64,000 bases of DNA from the NCBI GenBank assembly GCA_949987565.1, contig OX465112.1, positions 19,875,516 to 19,939,515 on the forward strand, given 5' to 3'. The stretch is from Luidia sarsii (lineage: Eukaryota > Echinodermata > Asteroidea > Paxillosida > Luidiidae). The translations under genes were made by a program, and so were the position numbers. Shown here piece by piece: positions 1 through 12,500 of this stretch. Under the pieces are notes generated by a model that was given only the letters and a program-made list of their open reading frames with translations, was not told where the DNA came from and did no database searches. Position 1 is the first letter of the stretch. Each line of letters opens with the position of its first letter.

Positions 1-69
1 ACGCGATGTGTGTGGGAACGCTCTACTGAATCACATGAACCACAATGCACCGCTTACACTCCGCCTTGC

Positions 70-200
70 TTGTTTATATGAGTCCCGTTTATAAACGTCG
101 AGTTACCACTCAGGTTCTTTTCAGAACCAAACCTCTTCCTTTAAGAGAGCTGATACATGGTGTCACCGCAAACCTTCCTATATATGTGTCCCTACATAGG
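70..200 (-). mobile_element. Foldback element fragment at the left edge
   Basis: AAACGTCGAGTTACCACTCA, GGTTCTTTTCAGAACC, CCTCTTCCTTTAAGAGAGC and GGTGTCACCGCAAACCTTCC match the right arm of the element at 57734-57919. Confidence 0.5.
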
Positions 201-275
201 CCACCTCGAAAGAAATCTCCATGTGTCCTTTGGGCCACCAAAGGACACATGGAGATTTCTTTGCTTGTGTTAAAG
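201..275. repeat. Perfect hairpin
   Basis: AAAGAAATCTCCATGTGTCC, TTTGG and CCACCAAAGGACACATGG, AGATTTCTTT form a hairpin with arms of about 26 nt around 210-262. It abuts the foldback fragment to its left. No coding content. Confidence 0.6.
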
Positions 276-534
276 CTAGGAAAAACATTGCCTGAGAAAA
301 GTTTTTAGCCCTTGTTCAAATGCTGAGTCAGTAAGAGAAGAAGTATTATTTGGCGTCCTTAGCAAGGTAATTATCTTTGTAGATGCCCTCATAATTGTTC
401 AGGGACATGGCTGGCCCATTATTTCTGATACTCGTAACCCAATAGTTTTTGAGATGATACAATTTGGGATTACAAAATAGAAATGCACATAAGATACCAA
501 ATGCCTTCTGCTTTTCCTGTGTCTTACTCCGCAG

Positions 535-3500
535 AATACTCTGGAGGCCAATTTAGACATTTTGTTATCAACAGGAAGTGATCTCAGTGTAAGTACATAT
601 ATCTGCCAATCTCTTGGAAGGTAAAATTGTGACAGAAAGCTTTGTTTACAGGGACAAGGAATGACGTCAAATCTTCAGTGTGTTCCTATTGTATTGTTAT
701 CATTCATGTTTTTTTTTTCTATTTAAGCTTTTTGTTTTAGCTTTATTTTTTCTGTTTGAGCTTTTTGTCTCAGCTTTATTTTTTCTGTTAAGATTTTTGT
801 TTGAGCTTTATTTTTTTCTGTTAAGATTTTTGTTTTCGTGAGTGTGATTGATCACATCATACAAAATGGAATTCTCACAAGATTTAAATACAATTCTTAC
901 CAAATCCCCAAGCCAAGATGACGTTAATAGTAGTGCGTGTTTGTAAAAAATGATGAATTGTGCTTTCAACATTCTCAACAACAAAAAAGCCAGATTTTTT
1001 AGTGAAGGTTTGCTCTGCTCAACATAATAAGTGCACTGTGCTCAGCCCGATTGCCTGCTGAAAATAAAATATGCAGGCAGCTTTAGTAGGATTCAAATCC
1101 ATGGCTTTCTAGTGCAGATGTCTTAACCAATTGAAGTACTGAGCTGGCCGAGGTCATGTGGTGGATTAAAATCAGCATTGATCATAAATCATATTGGTTT
1201 ATGTAAACCTTGAACCATACTCTTTTTTATATAACCCTTTTCCTTTCCCAGAAATTGTAATCCTATCTCACAAAATCAGGGCCATTGTATCTTGTAAAGG
1301 TACACTGTTGTCAATGGATTGGCCATTTACTCTACCACATCTCCATTCATCAGGACCTTTCTCAAAGGCAAAGGGAAAGTTCCTGCTAGGATGGCAATGC
1401 CAGGCCTTCTACCTTTGGAGATTTATGTATTGCAGGTCATTTAACCAATGAGCAGTTTGCAACAGTTTGTTTCTTTTATTTCACATTTCCATTCAACTCA
1501 GTGGCTGTCTGTTTATTAAGGGTTAAGATAGTTATCTTTACTCATCCATGCTGAAGATATTCATGCCACTCTCATCTCTTGGCTCCTCTCTCTGGCTTTT
1601 CCTAATCTCATCGACCCATCCTCCTCATCTTCATTTCTCATCCTTTCTTAAATCTTTTCCAAAAATATTCAATATTCATTGTTTTAGTTCAGAGATCGAC
1701 AAGCTAGTCCTAACTTCCTGGAAAGATATCTTTCTGTCTAGACCACACTAAGGGGCATCAAAACATTTCAGCTAGTCTTCAATGACAGCTATAATATGAT
1801 AAGATTTTGCATCAAGCAGAATGTACTTCATCAAGTGTTAGCCCTATTCCCAATGCAATGAAACTCTGTATGCTCATTGCTTCCGTGCAGGCAGGGGCTG
1901 CTGCTTCAAAACCCACTCATGCTGCACATTTTTTCAGCAGCCAATCAGTGCTCCAGCATGTCAATTATTTTTGCTTGATAGAATTCAGCAAAGAGCGTTT
2001 AATCTGATAGGACATGACTTGGCATCCTGTCTTGAACCACTCTCTGTCAGACGATCTGTCTCTTCCCTGAGCCTCTTCTTCAGGTACTTCCATGGTAGAT
2101 GTCCAGAGGGTCTTTTATCCGTTGTCCCTCCTGTACGCACCTTCGCTCACAGCACACGCTTTGCTACAGCTTCGCACCCCTTTACTGTTTCTGTTCCGAA
2201 GTGCAGTACTGTGAAATGTTCCAATAGCTTCTTCCCCCGTACTGCTACGCTTTGGAACTCTCTACCTACATCCTGTTTTCCATCAAACAAACTTGATCTA
2301 TTCAAGAGGAACGTGAATAGATACCTTCGTTCCTTTTGACTCTGTTTTCTTTCTTTATCTGTCTATTCCTCTTCTATTTTTCCTGTAGCCATCACCTTGA
2401 GTTGCCTTATAAGGCCTTGTGTTTGGCGATTGTTCATGACAAAAATTGGGCAAAGCACTGAGCATACAGTGTTTAATCACACGTTGAGTGGGGCAAACCC
2501 TTCTTGCAGTAGTCTCCAATTATTCTAAATTTTCCTTTTAAATTGATATACAAAAATGTTACAAACTACTTACTGACTAAAATTACCAAAATGCAAATCT
2601 TAAAATTTAGTGGGCTTGACGTTTCAATCCTAGCAGGACATTTCTCAAAGGCAGAGAAAGGTCCTGCCTTTGAGAAAGATCCTGCTAGGATCGAAACGTC
2701 AGGCCCACTAAATTTTAAAATTTTCTTTTTAATGAATATCGTTGAGTTCCTTTACTTTGATATTTCTTCCGAAGAAATTACCATTGACATGACAATCAGA
2801 GCAGACCAGAGCTTGAAACGTCTTCTCTTGTTGAACCAGATTTCTAAGTTTAATGTCTTTTGATGCTGATCATTTGAGATCTATTTTGTTTTGGGGTATT
2901 TTTTAAACCAAAAGCCACTATTTACTTGATTACAAATACTACTTCTTTAAATTATCAAGTCTGAAATAGTACGTTAAAAGTATACTTCTAGAAATATTTA
3001 CCGGTATATCAACTAAAACATTAATGCATTTTATCCTAGAGCAATGGTTCAGCTTATAATATATTTTTAATTTTCATCTATATGATAGGCTTTCTGGATC
3101 AGCAGCTATTGTAGAATCTGTTAATAGAGCTAGGATTATATTGTCAAAGGATCTTTAGTATGCTACAGAATTCTAGAAGTAACCTGCTACATCCTATCAA
3201 GACACAGATAAATGTCCAAGGGCACTTCCGCTCTGCTCGAGTTTTGGGATACGCACATTTCTGTGATAAGCTCTTCATTGTTGACCATAGTTGATAGCAA
3301 TTATCCTAATAATCCTTTAGGTGAAAATTTTGTTTCTGTTTTTTGGCTTCTAAATTGTTTACAGGGTGAAAGAGCAGATCACTAGCATTATAAAACATTT
3401 TAAATTTTTGAAAAAGCACATTTCATTCCGGAGATACGATTTTTTTTGTTCATTTTATTGCAATGACAAAAGGAGTCAGATGTGAAAGGTCTTTCTCTTT

Positions 3501-6500
3501 GTTTTCTTTGTTTTCTTTGTTTTAAGGATGGCACCGTAAAATTCACATACAAAGCCTTTACTAGCTTATAAATTAATAAATACTTATTGTATGGACATGA
3601 AACTTTCAGGATATGTTGCATGCATGCTAAGCTGTCTTTTTGGGCAAGATTAACAAAATTAATCAATTAATTCTGTATCTTATTTGCATATTAATGAACT
3701 AAAATTAGCAAATATTTGTATTTTGTGCTGTCAACAAGACCCATACACTTGAGAGAGATTTGTAATTTGTAATAATTATTCCCTCCATTTATCAGAGGAA
3801 GCACCTTGCTCATTCTTTTGCTTTAAAATGTCACAATCTACGGTAATTTGTTATTCAATTTGCTTACTAATTGGCTCTTATTACAGCATGCTGAAATTGA
3901 CATATACTGATATACATGTACAAATTTTGCATTTACTGCCTCCCAAAATATCACTCGAGGATGAATCTTTCAATGTACTTTTATATGCTTTTGAAGCTAA
4001 AAGCCCTTTTCAGTGTTGTTGACTGGAATAGGGAGGAGTTGTCTCCGTCATCTAATCTTTGTTTTAAAGAGTAACTGCCATGCAGGAAGAATATTTGATG
4101 ACAGTTGAATCTGTTGAGACATCACTGAGTATGCTTGCAATCTAAAGCCACGTTTCCTCCTGACTTATTTTGGTCAAAGTAATCGAGATGATGGTTGTTT
4201 TTTTCCATTTTAAAGGTCCTATACAACATTGGTAAAAGTAAAAAGATTGCCACAGTTTGTGTGTTAAATTGTTAAACATTCCAAAAAAGAAATCCTGTGA
4301 AGGTTTTAGCGCCAATGGTCATCCGAGAAAGTAAAAAAGGCAAAAAATCGTCACGGTTTTCACACCGTTCTGTAGTGTAAGAAATAGTTTATTACTTTTG
4401 AGTAATAAACTGTTTGTCAATGTTTGAGTGAAGATTTCTCGGGGGGTACAGCATCCCATACCGTAAGATTTCAACATGAGGATTCTATCACGACCATCTA
4501 CAAACTGTGTAAATTAGAAGGAAATCTGTGGACATCGATGTTTTCCGATCTTCCCAATGTTGTATTGGGCCTTTAAGGACATATTTGAAATTAAGGGAAA
4601 AATAACAGAAGTCCAATGGAAACGGCCCAGTTAGATTTCCTCTCAGTTAATTTAACCGAGCCGAATGGTTACTTTTACCGGCCAACCTCTGCCCAGTAAA
4701 AGTGACCAGGTAAGTTTAACGAGCTGATTAGTCCAGTGGAAACACACCACTCGGAAAAACGCAACACGGTTAAAAAAAACACATCCGGCATATGACACGT
4801 ACTTGCACTGTGCACAATGTCTGCTTCGTGTCGCACGCTAAATGTTCACATGTACGTTGACCTAATCTTGTTGGCTTCTGACGTAAATTTGTAGCCCCAA
4901 AGGTCACGCACAGTGCCCACATGTTGCCAGCTCGGTGACTCTAATCATCGTCTCGGTGAAATTGACCGACTCAAAAGTCCAAGTGGGAAAAACGGTCAAA
5001 TTTGACCTTTAGAAATTTAACCAGCATCTCGGTTTAATTTCAGTGTAGAGGAAACGCGGCCTAATCCTAAACTCATGTACTGATGCAATCATTCTTGCTT
5101 TTGTCAAATCTCCAGAAACGCTGTGTGAATGATGAGATGCTTCTCTGCTCTTATTTCATTTGTTTTCCTCATCTCTGTCAGCCTCAGGTGAATCAATCAC
5201 TCAAGAGAATCAAGGACACACAAGATTTCATACGAAATGAGGGACCTCAACTTTTCAGACAGGTAAATATCACCCGAATTAGAAAGTTTTTTAAACCCTG
5301 ATTTGTCCAAGTCTGAAAACGAAGCAAAACAAGTTGTGGAATGTTTTTATATAATACACAAATTATGTTATTACCTTTTTAAAGCTTCTGATATGATTAC
5401 AACTCAAAACTCTCTAAAATTAGAAAATCTAACATGAGGGGGAAAAATAAGAGATAAATCACATTTGTTTTGGAAGAGATCAGGATGCTGATGTAATGGT
5501 ACAGTGGAACGTCGCTTTAATAAACATCCCGGGATCCATGAAAATTGTTCGGTATAGCTGTTGTTCGTAATAGCTGTTGTACACAAAAATCAGGAGCCAA
5601 AGGGCATGTTCGTTATAGCCGAATGCTCGATATATCGGCGTTGGTCCTGCTGTATTGTAGGATCTCTTCTACTCTGATAACTCTACATTCTGTGTACCTT
5701 GTTGGCACATGTCTTAGAAGAAGTTTGATTTCAATGTCAGGTTTTTTTTGCTCTTGATTGTTTGTACACAGAGTCTTGAAGATTATGTGGAAAGAATCTT
5801 AGGATATGTTGACCAGTATGTCTTATATGTTCTTAGAAAGGTGAGTAGGACTTCAATGTTTGCATGGTGGAAATACTAAGTGGAAGGTTTGCGGTGACAC
5901 CATGTAGCACTTCTCTTTCGAGAAGGAGTGTGGCTCTGAAAATGGGCAGAGTACACACTGCCCAAAACGTTGAGTTACCGACTCTTTTCAGAGCCACACT
6001 CTTTCTTGAAAGAGAAGTGCTACACGGTGTCGACCCAACCTTCCACTTAGAAGGGTGAGTAGTCGCCTGAGATTTGTTTTATGAGTTTGCCATTTTTCTG
6101 CATTTTTGTTCAGTCATGTTTGTTATCACGGGTCAGAAATGTTATCTAAGGCCTGTCTTCTAATAATAATTCAGCTTGTGTGTCTGCAGGCGTTTTTATT
6201 CACAATTCTTTTGAAATCAACAAGAAAGGGAGTGAGATCACTTCCCTGGAAATATTTTGACCATTGAGAGGTCGCAGCTTGGGAGATGGGAGGTAAATGT
6301 CTTGAGGATGTTTTATAGAAATCTCTGTAGTCCCACAATGATCATGATGCAAGATTGGACATCACATGGACGACAACTCTATAGCCTAAGGGTAGACTGG
6401 AAGGTGATATCAAGAACTTTGGGTTTCTTTGTTAAATCTTTATACATCTACGGTGAATAAAGGAGCCTTCCAAAATTGCAGGAGATATTCCAGCTACTGC

Positions 6501-9500
6501 CCTTAGCCATATGGCTATGTATGATGAAAGCTTTTTGGGGAAAATAGATGAGAAGGTACCATTTTATCAAACCTCTCATGCTGTTTCTTGATTTGATTAT
6601 GGGAAAAAATGATAGATGTAAAGTCTATAGCAATAAGGAACCTTTAGTGTACATCCACAAGCCTTGAGAAATGCTGCCATGCCACTTTATCAGGACTTTT
6701 GCTTCTGGATACTTTTTGAATATAAAGTTTATAAATGATCGATCACCGAGTCTTAAAATCAGCTTTTCTTTATGACTTGTATGCACTCAGTGGTTGTCAT
6801 TTGTCAGGATTTGTCTTCAAGGAGATCTATTGTTGGAGGAGACTAAAGAGAATTAAGTTGCTCTTATGTCTTGCTCTTTTTCTCTGTATCTCCCTCCCCT
6901 CTCTCTATCTTCCTCTCTCCCTGTCTTCTCCTTTCTCTCTCTGTCTTTCTCTCCCTGCTTCTTCTCCTTTCCTCTCCCTTTCTGTCAGTCTCTCTTTGTA
7001 TCTTTCCCTCTCTGCCTTCCTCACTGTCTCTGTCTCCTTGTCTTTTTTCTCTGTCTCTGTTTCTCATTTCCTCTCCCCCTCTGTCAGTCTCTCTTTGTAT
7101 CTTTCCCTCTCTGCCTTCCTCACTGTCTCTGTCTCCTTGTCTTTTTTCTCTGTCTCTGTTTCTCATTTCCTCTCCCCCTCTGTCAGTCTCTCTTTGTATC
7201 TTTCCCTCTCTATCTGTCTCTCTGTCGTCTGTCTCTACCTCTCTTTTCATCTCTCTCACTGTCTCGCTCTTTCTCTCTTTGTCTCTATGTCTGTCTGTCT
7301 CTCTCCCCACGAATTCCTCTTTTTTTCTAACTCTTTATTCCCCAGCCATGTAGATAATGCCTTTCTAGTCCTTTTATCCTGTCATATATTCCAACTCCCT
7401 CCAAAGTTCTTACAAATTTAGGACATTTACTTGGATCAAGGGTGCTTCAGTTTTTCAGAGCTGTGTTTGAGTTTGAACAATGGATAAAAAAACATCTTGT
7501 CTGAAGACATGCCTGGAAAATGCATTGATTTTGCTATTTTTTTTATGATTGTTTGTTTTCAATGTGTCTTTCCGACTCCAAGGTAAACAACGAAGTTGGG
7601 GGATGTGAGCCTGTTGCTAATCTGTACACCTCAATGGAGATTCTTCTCTGCAAACATCTTGTGTATTCATTTGTAAGTGTTGTGCCGTGTTCATCACATT
7701 TGTAGGAAGTCCTTTTTGACAATTAAAACAGCATCATATGGTTTGTTTGATAGGAAAAAAGAGAAAAAGATCATTTGGATGTGAATGTCAGTGAGCGAGC
7801 CAAGGTGGTTTGTTAAAGGTGTTGCCGATATTTATGGCATAATACAGGGATGTAAGACTTCTGGAAATTTCCGTATTTCCGGAAACGGCGTAATTTCATT
7901 TTATTTATTTATTAATTTTTAATAAAAAAAATTATATTTTTTTAATTTTATGTCAAACAGGTATCTCAAACTGCTCATTTTTATTGGTTAAAACCCTAAA
8001 AACTGAAGGGCACCTGCACCCCTGCCGTGAATCTCTCGGTCATGTAAGCGCTCACTCGCAGTTGCATCTCTCGGTCGCGTAAGCGCTCACTCGCAGTCGC
8101 ACAATGTATTGGCCTTTAGTGATTTTCAGGAAATGACTTCATGTCGGTCACTTACATCCCTGACAATAAGTCGGTCATGGGTTGCATTGTCCTTGTTTCA
8201 ACCTTGGGTCAGTCAATGACGGATGGCAAAGGTCAGTCCTCATCACTGAGCTTTCTGGACATTAGACCATTTTTCATGACCTAGAGATGATTCCATCAGC
8301 TGATCTTGTCTCTTTGGATGCGTCTTGTTCGTCCGTAGAATGGATTTTGGCTGTGCCTGGGCTGGTGTGTCCTTCTCTTCATCCCAAGTATTATCTTTGC
8401 CGTCAAGCTCTCCAAGTTTTACCGCCGGATGCGGTTCTATGAAGACTATTACAATGCGTAAGTACCTTGTTCATCACGGATTTATTGTTAGACAAGCAAT
8501 TTGACAGAGAGTTGGTGCTTTTAGCCATGTTTTGTCATGTATTTTTCTGTACTTAACCAGGCTTAATTCTTGTTGCCTACAGGATGAGATTTAACCTTTA
8601 TGTTTCTCCCTTCCCCAATCCAAGAAAAAAAAAGCCCCAAAACAAGCAAGCAATTTGCCCTGAAGATTTTCATGCCGCATAACTTAAAGTGATAATTCAC
8701 CGGACAATTCTGAGTGCTCTCTTTTCTCACCAAGATTCAATGAGAAATCATCTCAAATTGTGCATACGAAGTCTTGAACCTGCGTGAAATATTCTTAAGG
8801 ATATGGGTGACTACACAAGTTTGCCAGAAATGGATAGCAACAATCTATTAAACAAATATTTATTAATTGTTATGTCCCTGGAGATTAACGGCAGTTAGTG
8901 GTTGTATTGCTTCTGACTGGCCACCCCCACTCCAGCAAAGACTAGTTGACTATTAGGAAAGGCCGCCATCTAAGGGCTGCATAGCTCAGATGGTAAGAGC
9001 GCTGATACGCAAAACCAGAGGTCTCAGGTTCAACTCTAAGTCCAACTAAAGATTTCTTTGCCATTTTTCAAAATCATTTGTGATGATTCTACTTCACCTA
9101 TACTTAGCAATACTGTTTAACAAACCCAGTCTCACTATGCAGTTTTGTATTGCAATTTTCTCTTGAATCGTGTAACACAAACGGGAAATACCAACTTTTG
9201 TATGTATGCCCTGAGATTACAAGTTGATATATTTTCCCTGATTCTCATGATTCCAAAAATGTACACTGCTCTGAGGAGGTACCAGAGGAATGCATTGTTT
9301 CTCTGACAAAATATGCCTCTCCTTAAAGTAATATCCAAGTACTGCAAAGATCCTTTGAGAAAGAGCCTGTTTGCGTCAAGATATCAGGCATTGTATTTCA
9401 GATATGACTTTGTTGCTCTTCATCTTTGAAGACTGTCTCCTCAACATTCAAGATACTCGTTTTCAGGCCAATTTTTAACTTTTCAATGGGAGAAAAAACA

Positions 9501-12500
9501 ACACCATTTCATAGTGCATTTGAATGACTTGGGTCAAAGAGGCTGCTGAACTTCCATTTCATACATGAGACAGGACTGGTGCTAATTCCATACACCTGCC
9601 TGAGCGCCCACATTTGCACAGAAAGTTAAGATTCATAGGATCCCTTTACCAACCCAAACTTCACTATTGTTTCATTGCTGTGTAAAGGAGAGTGGAATAC
9701 AAGTCAAAAAGCAATTGACGTCACACGGAAGTGTGGTTTGTAATCCTGTTTACTCAAGAAAGACTTCTCCTGAAATGTCTCCCCTGGTTCAAACAGGATT
9801 GCCAACCATACTTCACTTGATGCATGTGGTACTTGACTTGTACTCTTATACATGTATTGGTTGTTTCATTGGAAATACAAGTGGACCTTTGGCTGGCAAC
9901 CTGATTCTTTGGATGAAGATTTTTCATGCCTCAGCAAATTTTGGAACTTTGGCGGCTCTATGAAAGTGGGCTCTGGACAGTTCTTTCAGTTGTTATAAAT
10001 TCAGCGGTGTAAATTTTGGAATCAGGACAATCTGTTTGTTGTAATATTTGGCTGTTAATGACTGTATTTGTGTTATTGTGTGTGCTAGCACAATGCTTGG
10101 TTGCACCATGTAAACTGTCGTGGTTTTGTGACAGCACGTTTGCTTTGTTTGAATCAGCCATCTTGTAGTTTTTCTGTCTTTGTTTTGCACAACCTTCTTT
10201 CAGGAAATTTGGTGTGAGGGGAGGCAAACACTTTGAACTAATTCAGTTGAAGTCAGTGGTAATTCATTTGATATCAGTAACTACGGAAGTCACCTCATAC
10301 CATTCTGCCCATTGACATTGCAATGATGACGTGACTCTTAAGCAAAACACCACGGCTAGATTTCATTATTGTGAAAGCACATTGTCATTTCCCTAAGTGT
10401 CTTGTAGCTGCCTGACATTTCCACCAAACAATTGAAAGTGGAGAGTGATATTTTCTATTTTTGTTTTGGACAAAGGGAAAGATTGTTGTGAACATGGCCA
10501 TCTCTACTGGAAATATTACAATTTTATTGCAGAGGAAAACAAACAAAATAAATGAAAATTATGGAGTTTGAAGCTAGTGCAAGGTTGCTCCAATCAAGGG
10601 GGTTGGTTGCAAGTATGAATTACATCTGCTTAATCAATCTGACATTTGGTACATGAATTCATCTGTGTAATGTCTTCACATGTTGTCAAATTCATCGTTA
10701 TTATTCTGTCAGTAAGCTTCATCTTTTTTGGCTTTAATATGCACAATGTCATTCCCCCTTCAAATTGTCCCAGGTTTTGTACTCCACGTTCATGTTGCCT
10801 TTTGTCCTGCCAAGTATTTATTAGATTGTAGTGGAGCTCCCTGGATAATATAGGCAGGGAGGGAGGGTTGTTATTGACCAACTTGGAAATTGCAGATTTT
10901 TTTTTCTTCTTCTGAAATAAGAAATGTGAAAAGATCCACAGGACTTACCCCAAGGCCCTACTAGGAAAGACTAGTTGACTATTAGGGAAGGCTAAAGGGC
11001 TGGGTAGCTTGGATGGTAAGAGCACTGGTATGCCAAAGACTAGTTGACTATTAGGGAAGGCTAAAGGGCTGGGTAGCTTGGATGGTAAGAGCACTGGTGT
11101 GCCAAAGACTAGTTGACTATTAGGGAAGGCTAAAGGGCTGGGTAGCTTGGATGGTAAGAGCACTGGTGTGCCAAAGACTAGTTGACTATTAGGGAAGGCT
11201 AAAGGGCTGGGTAGCTTGGATGGTAAGAGCACTGGTGTGCCAAAGACTAGTTGACTATTAGGGAAGGCTAAAGGGCTGGGTAGCTTGGATGGTAAGAGCA
11301 CTGGTGTGCCAAAGACTAGTTGACTATTAGGGAAGGCTAAAGGGCTGGGTAGCTTGGATGGTAAGAGCACTGGTGTGCCAAAGACTAGTTGACTATTTGG
11401 GAAGGCTAAAGGGCTGGGTAGCTTGGATGGTAAGAGCACTGGTGTGCCAAAGACTAGTTGACTATTAGGGAAGGCTAAAGGGCTGGGTAGCTTGGATGGT
11501 AAGAGCACTGGTGTGCCAAAGACTAGTTGACTATTAGGGAAGGCTAAAGGGCTGGGTAGCTTGGATGGTAAGAGCACTGGTGTGCCAAAGACTAGTTGAC
11601 TATTAGGGAAGGCTAAAGGGCTGGGTAGCTTGGATGGTAAGAGCACTGGTGTGCCAAAGACTAGTTGACTATTAGGGAAGGCTAAAGGGCTGGGTAGCTT
11701 GGATGGTAAGAGCACTGGTGTGCCAAAGACTAGTTGACTATTAGGGAAGGCTACCATCTAATGGCTGGGTAGCTTGGATGGTAAGAGCACTGGTGTGCCA
11801 AAGACTAGTTGACTATTAGGGAAGGCTACCATCTAATGGCTGGGTAGCTTGGATGGTAAGAGCACTGGTGTGCCAAAGACTAGTTGACTATTAGGGAAGG
11901 CTACCATCTAATGGCTGGGTAGCTTGGATGGTAAGAGCACTGGTGTGCCAAAGACTAGTTGACTATTAGGGAAGGCTACCATCTAATGGCTGGGTAGCTT
12001 GGATGGTAAGAGCACTGGTGTGCCAAAGACTAGTTGACTATTAGGGAAGGCTAAAGGGCTGGGTAGCTTGGATGGTAAGAGCGCTGGTGTGCCAAAGACT
12101 AGTTGACTATTAGGGAAGGCTAAAGGGCTGGGTAGCTTGGATGGTAAGAGCACTGGTGTGCCAAAGACTAGTTGACTATTAGGGAAGGCTAAAGGGCTGG
12201 GTAGCTCAGATGGTAAGAGCACTGGTGTGCCAAAGACTAGTTGACTATTTGGGAAGGCTAAAGGGCTGGGTAGCTTGGATGGTAAGAGCACTGGTGTGCC
12301 AAAGACTAGTTGACTATTAGGGAAGGCTAAAGGGCTGGGTAGCTTGGATGGTAAGAGCACTGGTGTGCCAAAGACTAGTTGACTATTAGGGAAGGCTAAA
12401 GGGCTGGGTAGCTCAGATGGTAAGAGCACTGGTGTGCCAAAGACTAGTTGACTATTTGGGAAGGCTAAAGGGCTGGGTAGCTTGGATGGTAAGAGCACTG

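Noticed and set aside
6735..7421. 228-codon Ser/Leu-rich ORF
   Set aside because: Low-complexity polypyrimidine DNA open in several frames, inside a prominin intron.
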